Below, piece by piece: positions 35,151 to 43,275 of a stretch of 64,000 bases of DNA (positions are counted from its first letter, which is position 1; the number at the start of each line of letters is the position of its first letter). The translations under genes were made by a program, and so were the position numbers. The notes beneath the pieces are model-generated. The model searched no databases. It had not been told where the DNA came from and worked only from the letters and a program-made list of their open reading frames with translations. The stretch is from Kineococcus endophyticus (lineage in GTDB: Bacteria > Actinomycetota > Actinomycetes > Actinomycetales > Kineococcaceae), in NCBI RefSeq assembly GCF_040796495.1, contig NZ_JBFNQN010000018.1, positions 1 through 64,000 of the forward strand. Direction: 5' to 3'.

Positions 35151-35753
35151 ATGGGCATCATCACCGTCCCCGGCCTGCTCTCGGCCAAGCACCCCACAAC
35201 GCGGACCGAGACCCCTGGTCCCAGCTCTGCCGTCACCTCACCTCGAGTCGAGGGCGCAGGCCTGCGGACCAGACCAGAACACCGCGCGTTCTCCTCTGCT
35301 GCTGGCACGAGCCCACGCCGCGGGCCTGACCTCATGTCTGGAGCCAGTCCGCGAGCCGTCGGAGAATCGTGCGCGATGCCCACGCCGCACGCGGTTCATG
35401 CCCTCGAAGGCCAACCGGAGGCGACCGGCGCCGATGAGACCGCGGGTGGTGGCGTCGTGGTGGCCCTCACCGGACTCCCCAGCGCGCTACGGCTGGCCGC
35501 TGACGGTGCAGTCCTGCTGGATCTGCGCGCGCCCAGCGAACGGGCCGGCTCTCCGGTCCAGCACACCGTCACCGTCGAGACCTGCCGACTCGGCGAGCAA
35601 GCCGACCTCAGCGAGCCCGCCGACAGGGTGGATGTCGTCCAGGCAACGTCCGCCCGGTGGGTGATCCTGCTCGGTGGCGACCACGCCCAGCAGCAAACAG
35701 TGCTGCGCGACCTGCCACATGATTGCCCGGTGCTGCTGGTCGTCGACTGCTGA
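35151..35753 (+). CDS. Hypothetical protein with weak rhodanese-like core
   Basis: A 200-residue frame starting 9 bases after the transporter with GAGGGA at the right distance; an inner ATG at 35,376 is an alternative start. The first 75 residues are low complexity. The rest reads ADGAVLLDLRAPSERAGSP and ARWVILLGGDHAQQQTVL, loosely like a rhodanese domain but lacking an obvious active-site loop. Position after a sulfite-type transporter makes a sulfurtransferase fold tempting but unproven. Confidence 0.5.
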   Translation: MGIITVPGLLSAKHPTTRTETPGPSSAVTSPRVEGAGLRTRPEHRAFSSAAGTSPRRGPDLMSGASPRAVGESCAMPTPHAVHALEGQPEATGADETAGGGVVVALTGLPSALRLAADGAVLLDLRAPSERAGSPVQHTVTVETCRLGEQADLSEPADRVDVVQATSARWVILLGGDHAQQQTVLRDLPHDCPVLLVVDC

Positions 35754-35854
35754 GGCGACGGGCAGCGATTCCTGGCCGTCAGGCTCCGGGCTTTCAGGAT
35801 CCGGACCTTGGACCGGCCCTCGGGCGCTGTGCCTCCCAGGAGACGCCGAGGAGC

Positions 35855-36394
35855 TCACTCACCACCCGCGACGTCGGGGACGACCACCACGGTCGCGGCT
35901 TGCCGGGTGCTCAGGTGCAGGGCCACCGACCCGCTCAGCAAGGCGTGCACCGACCCGCGCCAGCCGACGCCGCGGCCACCGACGACCACAAACCCTGCCC
36001 CGACGTGGTCGGCCAGCTCAGCCAGCACGGTTGCCGGATCCCCCAGCAGGCCCTGCACCTGTACGTTCAGTGCACCCGCACCCGTACCGGCACCGGCATC
36101 GGCATCTGCGTCGTCAATGAACTCGGCGCACAACGCACGGACACGAGCCTCGACCTCGGCGACTTCTGGCGCCGGCGCATCATCGATCAGCGCAGCCGTG
36201 TCCGCATCCACCGGGGCGATCATCTGCGTCCCGTCCTCGCGGACTCTTTCCACGACCCGGGAGGGATCGCAGTACGCCACGATCAGAGGCACCCCGAAGG
36301 CCCGGCTCAAGGCCACCGCCTCGGACAGGACCTGCACCGGAGCGGTGGGGGTGAACCCCACGACGACGGGCCCTCGCTGCGTCACAGTTGCCAT
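35855..36394 (-). CDS. Universal stress protein (UspA family)
   Basis: A 179-residue protein from ATG 36,394 (MATVTQRGPVVVGFTPTAP). The nucleotide-binding motif G-x2-G-x9-G-S/T is visible as VVGGRGVGWRGSVHALLSGS, with VALHLSTRQAATVVVVPD after it, as in the ATP-binding Usp subfamily. An acidic Ala/Asp insert (DDADADAGAGTGAG) is unusual. It overlaps the fluoride-channel gene, so it is transcribed with the pair of fluC genes. Confidence 0.82.
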   Translation of the reverse strand: MATVTQRGPVVVGFTPTAPVQVLSEAVALSRAFGVPLIVAYCDPSRVVERVREDGTQMIAPVDADTAALIDDAPAPEVAEVEARVRALCAEFIDDADADAGAGTGAGALNVQVQGLLGDPATVLAELADHVGAGFVVVGGRGVGWRGSVHALLSGSVALHLSTRQAATVVVVPDVAGGE

Positions 36395-36768
36395 CCCAGC
36401 ACCAGACCCACCGCCGCGGCTACAGCGCTGCCCAGGAAGGTGGCCACGCTGTAAGCCACAGCAGCAAGCCCCGCACGCGCCTGCGCCAACCGCAACGTCT
36501 CCACCGTGGCCGTGCTGAACGTGGTGTAGCCCCCACAGAACCCAGTACCCAGCACCGTCTTCCACACGCTGGGCGCGCCGTGACCCAACACCGCCCCGGT
36601 GACCAGCCCCAGCACCAAGGACCCGCTGACGTTGATGACCAGCGTTGCCCAGGGGAACGAGCCGGCCCAGCGGCGGCGGATCTCACCGTCGACCACGAAC
36701 CGGGTCACCGCCCCTGCGGACCCGGCCAGGCAGGTGACCAGCACAACCACAGCGCTCATCCCCGTCAC
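36382..36768 (-). CDS. crcB: Fluoride channel FluC/CrcB, second subunit
   Basis: A 128-residue protein with four transmembrane helices and the family hallmark GTGFCGGYTTFSTATVE, whose aromatic/Thr residues line the fluoride pore; the Asn in VINVSGS is also conserved. Two adjacent crcB genes coding for a pair of subunits are common in Gram-positive bacteria, where one heterodimer makes the channel. It overlaps the first crcB gene by four bases. Confidence 0.9.
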   Translation of the reverse strand: MTGMSAVVVLVTCLAGSAGAVTRFVVDGEIRRRWAGSFPWATLVINVSGSLVLGLVTGAVLGHGAPSVWKTVLGTGFCGGYTTFSTATVETLRLAQARAGLAAVAYSVATFLGSAVAAAVGLVLGWQL

Positions 36769-37319
36769 CCCCGTTCTTCCCGCCTTTCACGTTGCGTCTG
36801 GTTCTCATCAGCAGAACCGCCGGCGTCCGGGGAGTCCGGGTCGACCGGCAACCGGGCCAGCCGCCAACGGTGGTGCCCGGCTGCTGCCGCGATCCCACCC
36901 AGCCCCAGCAGCAGACCGACGACGACACTGCTCACCCCGTAGACGGCGGCCAGACCAGGACGGTGGGCGTGGACCAGCAGATCGGTCTCCACCGCCAACG
37001 AGCTGTACGTGGTGAACGAACCCAGGAAACCCGTCCCCACACCCAACCGGAGCAGCCGGCGGCGGCCGACGTCGTCACCGCGCCGGGCCAGCGCCTCCAG
37101 CAAGAACCCCAGCGCCGCGGTACCGACAGCGTTGACTGTGAACGTCGCCCACGGCCACTCGCCCGTCGTCACCGGCCGATACCAGGCCAGCCCGTAGCGG
37201 GCCGCAGTCCCCAGTAGCGCTCCACCGGCCACCACCAGCACCATCCGCGGCGAGAGGTGCAGCGGAGGCACCCCCTCCGGGACCCGATGGCCGTGCGGAG
37301 CAGACGCAGGAAAGGTCAT
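36765..37319 (-). CDS. crcB: Fluoride channel FluC/CrcB, first subunit
   Basis: A 184-residue CrcB-type protein with GVGTGFLGSFTTYSSLAVE and WATFTVNAVGTAALG. It has extra N-terminal and charged C-terminal tails compared with the usual 120 residues. Together with the downstream gene it probably forms a heterodimeric fluoride exporter that protects cells from fluoride. No fluoride riboswitch was recognised upstream. Confidence 0.88.
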   Translation of the reverse strand: MTFPASAPHGHRVPEGVPPLHLSPRMVLVVAGGALLGTAARYGLAWYRPVTTGEWPWATFTVNAVGTAALGFLLEALARRGDDVGRRRLLRLGVGTGFLGSFTTYSSLAVETDLLVHAHRPGLAAVYGVSSVVVGLLLGLGGIAAAAGHHRWRLARLPVDPDSPDAGGSADENQTQRERREERG

Positions 37320-37376
37320 GAACGCAGTCTCGCAAGGCCGGGACCGTCCCGGGACAAGGGCTCAGAGCGCAGTAGT

Positions 37377-37604
37377 GCAGTAGTACGGAGAAGGGAGTCA
37401 CGGGGAGCTCACCAGGCACTTGCTCGCGATGGATGGTCGCGAGTCGGCCCCTGGCGCTTCGGACCCACAGCCGACGTTCAGCCATCGACTGACGGGCGCA
37501 GCTCGCCCGAAGGCGGATCGCTCAGAGTGGCCTCGCGGTCGCAGTAGTACGGAGAAGGAGTCATGAGGAGCTTGATGAGGCTCTGGCTCGCGATGGGTGG
37601 TCGC
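37377..37604 (+). repeat. 65-bp imperfect direct repeat in a gene-free region
   Basis: GCAGTAGTACGGAGAAGGGA onward (37,377-37,441) recurs at 37,540-37,604 with several differences, each ending in a GCTCGCGATGG-type stretch. The region 37,320-37,714 shows no gene on either strand; it contains only this repeat, the palindrome at 37,689 and spacer. Confidence 0.6.
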
Positions 37605-37688
37605 GCGTGGGGGAGTGGCGATACGGCCCGTCGGCCGACGTGCAGCGCATCGACTGAGCCCTCGATCCATACGGGAGCCAGTCATCGG

Positions 37689-37714
37689 CTAGCTAGCTGC
37701 TAGCAGCTAGCTAG
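37689..37714. repeat. Perfect 26-bp palindrome
   Basis: CTAGCTAGCTGCTAGCAGCT followed by AGCTAG reads identically on both strands for 26 bases. It lies immediately after the stop of the double-HTH gene (37,715). It may act as a terminator without a T-run or as a protein-binding or resolution site; AT-rich CTAG clusters are rare in this GC-rich DNA. Confidence 0.85.
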
Positions 37715-38470
37715 TCAGGTCGTCGGGGAACTCGGGCTGGGCACGCTGCGGCGTCCATCGCGGGGCGCGAGCTGGGTCACCCGCGGCTCCTTGATTCCCA
37801 TGAGGTGCGCGACGTCGCGATTGGTGAGGCCGGCGTCTTGCAGGGCCACGGCCAGGCGTCGCCAGCGCCCGGAGAACTCCTCCTGACGTGCGGTGGCCTC
37901 GGCCACCTGATGCCGGACTGCCTCGACGTGGGCAGTCATCGCCTGCGGGTCCAGCGCGCCGTCGTCCGGTGCGCCGGCCGCAGCAGTGTCCAGGGGGGTG
38001 CCCGGGGGTGTGTCGGAGCCCGCGAGCGCTGGGGAGTCGGTGGGTGCGGTGTCGGCGGCGGTGTCGGCGGTGGCGCGGGCGACGAGCTTGTCGACGGCGG
38101 GGCGGGAGACGCCGAGGGCCTTGGCGGTCTGGGTGGAGCTCAGGCCGCTGCGGCGTAGGGACAGGGCTAGGTGGCGCCACTGGCTGCGGGCCTGGTCGAG
38201 GGCGGCTGTGGTGGCCTCGTTCTCTGTGCGGGCTGCGCTGACCTCGGCGTGCAGGTCGGGGGGCAGGGTGCCGGGGGCCAGGGCCGCGCCGTCGCCGCCG
38301 GTCTCGACCAGGGTCGCTCCGGTGAGGGCCTGGACCTCGTCGAGGTGCCCAACGTGGCCCAGGACGTCGTCGCCGCGCAGCAGTCGCCAGTAGCGGTACT
38401 CGCGGTGCACGAGGACGTTGGCGGCGGCCGGCTGGGTCCGTGGTGCGCTTGCAGGGCGTCGTGTTGCCAC
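37715..38470 (-). CDS. Protein with two internally repeated HTH segments
   Basis: A 251-residue protein. WRHLALSLRRSGLSSTQTAK with ALGVSRPAVDKLV near residue 100 and WRRLAVALQDAGLTNRDVAH with LMGIKEPRVTQL near residue 205 are clearly related and both look like helix-turn-helix units. The middle is an Ala/Thr/Pro linker. An N-terminal part (YRYWRLLRGDDVLGHVGHLD) is of unknown fold. It is probably a DNA-binding protein; the adjacent 26-bp palindrome is a candidate target. Confidence 0.7.
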   Translation of the reverse strand: MATRRPASAPRTQPAAANVLVHREYRYWRLLRGDDVLGHVGHLDEVQALTGATLVETGGDGAALAPGTLPPDLHAEVSAARTENEATTAALDQARSQWRHLALSLRRSGLSSTQTAKALGVSRPAVDKLVARATADTAADTAPTDSPALAGSDTPPGTPLDTAAAGAPDDGALDPQAMTAHVEAVRHQVAEATARQEEFSGRWRRLAVALQDAGLTNRDVAHLMGIKEPRVTQLAPRDGRRSVPSPSSPTT

Positions 38471-38823
38471 AGCGGGCTCCTGTCCTGCTCCTTCGGGGAG
38501 TGGGTGCGTGTCGGGGCGCGATCGGCGCTCAGGGCGCCGCCCGCGGTGTGGATGGGCGACACAGAGGATACCCCCCTAATGATTCATGGTGCTAGGGGGT
38601 GCGGAGCGGGGCTACTGCCCACTCGACGCGGTTTCGCCCGGGAGCTGCGTGGAGCAATCGGGACGGAAGTCGGCCGAGCGGAGCTTCCCCACACCGCCCG
38701 GCCGACTGGTGGCATCTTCGCACAAGTGTTCGACTCGCGCCAGAAGTCGCTTCATTGACAGCACCGGATACTGGGCTCGATCGATCTGACCCAGCGACGT
38801 TGTGCAGCGGCTAGCCTGCGATT

Positions 38824-40155
38824 GTGGGCAACACTCCCGGTAACTCCGCCCGTTCGGTGCCGTTTGGCAATAGGTCGACGTGGATTCTGTCTTTGGCGTC
38901 CGCGGGGATTATCTGCGCGTTGGCGTACGGCGCCTATGAGGCAATGACGCTGCTACCGGCCCGGTTCGTGGACGAGAGTTCATACATGACGGGCCCGGTC
39001 AACGCGAGGGTGCCTGACCGGGACGCCATCGAGAACGCCTACAACCAGGCCCGGGTGCCCATCGGCGTCACCGCGGCGGCGTTGCTGGCGGCTACGGCGG
39101 TAGCGGCCGGCGTCGTCATGAACAACCGGACTGTCTCCCTTGGTGCCGCCACCTTGCGACAGGCGAACCAGAAGGACCAGGACGACAGGAAGCAGTGGAG
39201 CGAGGAGCAGTTCTCCAAGCGGTATCAGGACGCGGCGACCCAGCTCGGGGATACCTCCGCCGCAGTGCGGTTCGCCGGGGTCTACGCGATGGTGCGCCTG
39301 GCTGAGGAGTGGACGACGCATCGGCAGGTGTGCGTGGACGTGCTGTGCGCTTACCTCCGAATGCCTCCGCCTAAGGAGCAGCAGAAGAACTCTGACGACG
39401 AGCGCGAGCTGGCCGCCTGGCGAGCGGAGTGGGAGGTGCGGCGAGCCATCCTCCAGCAGATCGAGCTGCACTGCCGTCCCGCCGAAGGAGAACAGGACGG
39501 GGCCTGGTCGTCGCTGCGCTACGACTTGAGCTGGTCCACGCTCGACGGCTTCGAGATGCACAACGCCGTGTTCAAGAACCTGTCGCTGTACGGCGTGACC
39601 ACGACCAAGGGGTCAGCAGTCAATCTCGTCAACGTCCGGCTTGACGACAAGATCGACGTGCGCCAGCTCACGATCCAAGGAGGTTTCGGGGTCGTGACGT
39701 CTGGCACCGCGGACTTGAAGCTGACCGGGCTGAAGGTGGCCGGAGGCGCTCACGTGAACATCCGGCACGACACACCCAGACGTGACTCCGTCCGACTGAA
39801 TGAGGTACGCCTAGAACCCGGTGCTCAGCTGACCTTGCACATTCCACCGCAAGGAGTGGCGAACTCCGTCACGGGTCGAGACATTCGCATCAGCTCCAAC
39901 AGCAACGTAACCCTGTACGGGGAGAAGATCGTGCAGCCCTCTGGACCCGCCATCTGGCTCAGAGGAGTCCGCAAAGAGAGTGACGGCACTATCTCTGTCC
40001 ACCACAACGTCATCGGCGCGCGTCTGGCGTCTGTCGAGTTCGCCCAGGACTCGCCGTCAAACAACTTTCACCAAACCGCTGTGAAGGTCATTGTGGACAC
40101 GACGCAGCCCTCAGACCACATCGTCCGGTTTCCCGTCGACAAGTTGAAGGACTGA
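38824..40155 (+). CDS. Two-helix membrane protein with pentapeptide-repeat-type signature
   Basis: A 443-residue protein. Two N-terminal helices (WILSLASAGIICALAYGAYE and GVTAAALLAATAVAAGVVM) precede a cytoplasmic helical linker and the segment FSKRYQDAATQLGDTSAAVR with FAGVYAMVRLAEEW, a signature shared with actinobacterial pentapeptide-repeat proteins that have the same double-helix start. The C-terminal half is a repetitive beta-strand region (FKNLSLYGVTTTKGSAVNLV, then VRQLTIQGGFGVVTSGTADL) that may be a degenerate right-handed solenoid. Function unknown. The gene pairs with the following one. Confidence 0.68.
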   Translation: MGNTPGNSARSVPFGNRSTWILSLASAGIICALAYGAYEAMTLLPARFVDESSYMTGPVNARVPDRDAIENAYNQARVPIGVTAAALLAATAVAAGVVMNNRTVSLGAATLRQANQKDQDDRKQWSEEQFSKRYQDAATQLGDTSAAVRFAGVYAMVRLAEEWTTHRQVCVDVLCAYLRMPPPKEQQKNSDDERELAAWRAEWEVRRAILQQIELHCRPAEGEQDGAWSSLRYDLSWSTLDGFEMHNAVFKNLSLYGVTTTKGSAVNLVNVRLDDKIDVRQLTIQGGFGVVTSGTADLKLTGLKVAGGAHVNIRHDTPRRDSVRLNEVRLEPGAQLTLHIPPQGVANSVTGRDIRISSNSNVTLYGEKIVQPSGPAIWLRGVRKESDGTISVHHNVIGARLASVEFAQDSPSNNFHQTAVKVIVDTTQPSDHIVRFPVDKLKD

Positions 40156-40158
40156 ACC

Positions 40159-40815
40159 GTGCCGGCGCTATGGACGTCCATCAAGAACGGGGCCCGTGCC
40201 ACCGGAACATGGGCGATGACTCGCAGAGAGGGTATCCGCTTCGGGTTTGAGGCGGGAGCGATCCTCCTTGCTGTGGTTGGGCTCGTCCTGTCGTTCTTCT
40301 CGACGCGAGCTGCCCTCGACGCGGCCGAGGCGTCGCGTGATGGTCTGCGGTCCAGTCTGGATCAGGCCAAGCTCCAGGGGGCCGTGCCGGAGTTTCTGGA
40401 GACCGCGTGGATCGAGGAGGACGGTGGCCGGCGCTTCTACCCGGCGGGCCTGGTGACAAACTCCGACGGAACTATGACCGTCAGTGATCTACAGGTCATC
40501 AACAAGGGCTTGGCGGCAACCGATGTGCGGGTCACCCTCTGGCCAGGAGAGGCGACCATCAACGAGAAGACCAGACAACTCACGCCTGACCCTTCCATCG
40601 GGCTGAGCTACTGCACTCAGGATGCACCTCTCCGACTTGAACCTCAGTTGATTACCGAGATCGAGTTCACAACTAGGTGCAGTATGTCCGAAGCCGCAAC
40701 CCCCCTCGATCGAGCACTCCTCACTTTCAACTATGGCACTGGAGCCAGTGACAACGTCTACGTCCGGTTCGGTCAGATTCAGAGCACGACGGGAGGCTCT
40801 GGTGGGTCGCTGTGA
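40159..40815 (+). CDS. Single-pass membrane protein, partner of the preceding gene
   Basis: A 218-residue protein starting three bases after the previous stop (GTG). One helix (GAILLAVVGLVLSFFSTRAA) near residues 30-50 is followed by a short coiled region and a beta-rich domain with DLQVINKGLAATDVRVTLWP. Nothing identifies a family. The spacing suggests the two proteins act together at the membrane. Confidence 0.62.
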   Translation: MPALWTSIKNGARATGTWAMTRREGIRFGFEAGAILLAVVGLVLSFFSTRAALDAAEASRDGLRSSLDQAKLQGAVPEFLETAWIEEDGGRRFYPAGLVTNSDGTMTVSDLQVINKGLAATDVRVTLWPGEATINEKTRQLTPDPSIGLSYCTQDAPLRLEPQLITEIEFTTRCSMSEAATPLDRALLTFNYGTGASDNVYVRFGQIQSTTGGSGGSL

Positions 40816-40854
40816 GTCTTGGGGGCGCCGGTCGACGTCTCACGGCTTTCGCGC

Positions 40855-41472
40855 TCAAGCGAGTTCGCCGCGTTCGCGGTCGACGCGGCGGTTCTCCAGC
40901 GTCCGGCGGTATCGCTGGACGAAGTAGAACGGCACCGCGCACATGGTCACCGCGGCCAGGATGATGAACCCGACGAGGAAGACGGCTTGACGGTAGTCCT
41001 GGACCTCGGCCCAGGTCAGGGCGCCGGACTCCAGCCTGGACTGGATGACGTTGAAGCCGATGACCCACACGGCGATGCCGACGCCGACACCGACGACGGC
41101 GGTGCTCACGGCCAGGAGGCCGGGGCACATGAGGTTGCGCGCGACGGGCAGGCCCAGGGCCTTGTCCCGGGCGCGGGCGGCGCGCAGCTCCCGCTCCTGC
41201 TGGAGGGAGGACAGCGGCCACAGCAGCATCGAGACGACCATGAGTGCGAACCCGGCCCAGGACAGCCATCTGACGTCGGTGGCCACCGACAGCAGCATGA
41301 CGAGCAGTGACCCGGCGAACCCGACGGCGAACATCGACAACATGCGCACCGCGGTGGGGCGTTGCCCGGTCGGTGCCCGGAGCACCTGCACCCCGGATCG
41401 GATGATGAAGACCAGGACGGCGAGGAACAGGACGGCACCGAGGATGCCGAGGACGTTCTGGCTGAGACTCAC
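40855..41472 (-). CDS. Multi-pass membrane protein coupled to the HNH nuclease gene
   Basis: A 205-residue protein from a GTG that overlaps the stop of the nuclease gene (GTGA at 41,469). About six transmembrane helices (VLGILGAVLFLAVLVFIIRS; MLSMFAVGFAGSLLVMLLSV; WAGFALMVVSMLLWPLS; and others toward the C-terminus). No known family. Its coupling to a secreted nuclease suggests export, anchoring or protection, which is inference. Confidence 0.65.
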   Translation of the reverse strand: MSLSQNVLGILGAVLFLAVLVFIIRSGVQVLRAPTGQRPTAVRMLSMFAVGFAGSLLVMLLSVATDVRWLSWAGFALMVVSMLLWPLSSLQQERELRAARARDKALGLPVARNLMCPGLLAVSTAVVGVGVGIAVWVIGFNVIQSRLESGALTWAEVQDYRQAVFLVGFIILAAVTMCAVPFYFVQRYRRTLENRRVDRERGELA

Positions 41473-42521
41473 GAGGTGGTGACTTTCCGGTGCTGGGGTG
41501 CTGGTCGAACGTGGGGCGGTTGACTGCGACGTCGCGGGTGACGGCGCGGTGGGTGCAGCGGTGGGCGCGGTGGCGGGGTGGGCGGCGGCGTCAGCAGGTG
41601 GCCAGGAGCCGGTTGAGCCGCGTCCGCCTCGGCCTGGTCGACGCTGAGGCGCCAGGTGGCTTTCACGTCGATGTAGGCAACGGTGTAGGTGCACCAGCCC
41701 CCACGCCAGGACGGCAACCACTCGGCCGGGTCCTGGTCGGACTTACCGGAGTTCTCACCCTCGGTCGTGGCCACGAGGTTGGCCGGGTCGTTGGCGAAGC
41801 GCAGCCGCTCGTCCTCGGTCCACCCTGAGGCACCCGAGGCCCACGCCTCGGCCAGCGGCACCCGGTGGTCGATGGGGACCAGGCGGCTGGTCTCCTGCCC
41901 GCGCTGGAACTGCACGGTCAGCCCCGAGTACGGATCGGCCAGGACGCCGTAGGTGACGGCGCACCCGTCGGCTGCGGTCTTGACGTTGGTCAGGTCCCGG
42001 GCCAGGACGTCGTTGCGGGTCGAGCAGCCGTTGCCGTCCACGTCGGCCCAGGTCTGCCCGAACAGGGTCCGGGCGTACCGCTCGGCGCCGGCCTCGGGCG
42101 CCAGGGGCAGGGCGGTCAGCTTCACGCGCGCGTCACCGAGGGCCTGGGTGAGGGCGTACCCGCTGAGCATCCGGGCGCCCTCGACGGCGGTGGCGGTGGC
42201 GGTCGCGGTGGCGGTTGGCGCGGCGGGGGTCGAGCTGGTCTCCGAAGGCGAGAGCGTGGGCGTGGGTGTCGGCGAGGACGTCGGCGCCGAGCTGGTCGAG
42301 CTGGTCGAGCTGGTCGCCGTCGCGGTGGGACCGGTGCTGGAGGGGCTGGATTCGGTGGCGCTGCCCGGCGTACAGCCGGTGAGGGCACCGGCCACGGTGA
42401 GGGCGCCGCACAGGGCGCCGGCGGCCGAGGCGAGGCGACGCCGGGGCCGACGCCGGGGCCGGGGCCGCGGCCGGTACCGCGGCCGGTACCGGGGGATGCG
42501 CTGGGTTCTCGAGGTGGGCAT
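41469..42521 (-). CDS. Secreted HNH-family endonuclease (DUF1524/GmrSD C-terminal type), probable lipoprotein
   Basis: A 350-residue protein with an Arg/Pro-rich start, a hydrophobic signal ending in a lipobox-like ALTGC (Cys at about 50), a Thr/Ser/Pro-rich linker of about 70 residues and then the nuclease core. RLVPIDHRVPLAEAWASGA carries the catalytic DH, and FANDPANLVATTEGENSGKS the conserved NL-x-N-x-K segment; DQDPAEWLPS and WCTYTVAYIDVKATW follow. This is the familiar secreted HNH nuclease of actinobacteria, acting outside the cell on DNA (nutrient, biofilm or competition). The N-terminal Arg repeats arise from a CCGGTACCGCGG-type DNA repeat. Confidence 0.83.
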   Translation of the reverse strand: MPTSRTQRIPRYRPRYRPRPRPRRRPRRRLASAAGALCGALTVAGALTGCTPGSATESSPSSTGPTATATSSTSSTSSAPTSSPTPTPTLSPSETSSTPAAPTATATATATAVEGARMLSGYALTQALGDARVKLTALPLAPEAGAERYARTLFGQTWADVDGNGCSTRNDVLARDLTNVKTAADGCAVTYGVLADPYSGLTVQFQRGQETSRLVPIDHRVPLAEAWASGASGWTEDERLRFANDPANLVATTEGENSGKSDQDPAEWLPSWRGGWCTYTVAYIDVKATWRLSVDQAEADAAQPAPGHLLTPPPTPPPRPPLHPPRRHPRRRSQPPHVRPAPQHRKVTTS

Positions 42522-42683
42522 GGCTGCAACTCCCGCAGTCGGTGTGGATCGTGGATGACGTCCGCGAGCGCCGGGGAGGTGGTCGGGTGAGGTTCTGGTC
42601 AGGCGGGATGACCGTGAGTACCTCTGCGAAGAGGCACATGTGCCCTGTCACACCGCATGTCCGCTCGCGATGCGGCGCAGGGT

Positions 42684-43141
42684 TCAGGAGGTGTACCCCA
42701 GCAGCGTGCCTGGCTCAGACAACTCCCGGCGGCTGTGCCGGGTCGGGTGGAACTGGACCAGGGTGGGTGGTTCGGCGGTGATACCGGTGTTGACCCAAGC
42801 GATGACGTCGCCGGAGACGTCGCCGGAGACGTCGCCGGAGACGTCGCCGGTGGCTTCGTCGTCGAGGACCTGTTCGATCCACGTCGGCTCCACTCCTGCG
42901 GTCCGTTCCCGGGCCCAGGCACGACGACGATGACGTTGGAGAAGTCGCACGCGTCTTGGCACTTGATGGTCACGACGGAGGCGGTGGCCGTCTCGACCTG
43001 GGTGCGTAGGCGTTGCAGCTGGGCGAGGTGGTCGGTACCCCGGTGTTTGCGTTTGCTGCCGCAGTCACCGCCGCGGCAGACGATGACGAGCGGGCGGCGA
43101 GGCTCGAGCGGTTCCTCACGAGTGCTGCGGCGTCTGGCCAT
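42684..43141 (-). pseudogene. Frameshifted (2Fe-2S) thioredoxin-like ferredoxin gene
   Basis: The N-terminal part (PLVIVCRGGDCGSKRKHRG, then VTIKCQDACDFSNVIVVVPG) shows four Cys of the thioredoxin-like ferredoxin family, which carry small electron-transfer clusters. At about 42,920 the frame breaks in a GC-rich stretch; the expected continuation (AGVEPTWIEQVLDDEATGDV, then IAWVNTG and PTLVQFHPTRHSRREL) is present in the next frame. The broken gene could be inactive or a sequence error. In the second frame SGDV is repeated four times because of a 12-bp tandem repeat. Confidence 0.7.
42804..42851 (+). repeat. 12-bp tandem repeat in the ferredoxin-like gene
   Basis: GACGTCGCCGGA occurs four times head to tail (the last copy ends in T), adding SGDV repeats to the C-terminal part of the protein. 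Confidence 0.85.
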
Positions 43142-43208
43142 CGCCTACGTCTCCTCCGCTGATGGGGCACGAGCGTGACGGGACCGTCACGTTGTCTGCC
43201 CGTCGGAC

Positions 43209-43252
43209 CCGAAGAGGCCCCCACCCGCGGCGTGCGGCGAGGGCCTCTTCGG
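43209..43252. terminator. Strong hairpin next to the metal ATPase gene
   Basis: A perfect 12-bp stem (CCGAAGAGGCCC with GGGCCTCTTCGG) encloses a 20-base loop, 24 bases beyond the ATPase stop. A T-rich tract (TGTGTTTGGTTTG) follows on the plus strand, so it may work best for rightward transcripts, but its position fits termination of the leftward ATPase mRNA. Confidence 0.7.
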
Positions 43253-43275
43253 TGTGTTTGGTTTGGGCCAGGCGT

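Noticed and set aside
37320-37400. Fluoride riboswitch upstream of the crcB pair
   Set aside because: No recognisable consensus segments were found in the 80 bases before the first crcB start.
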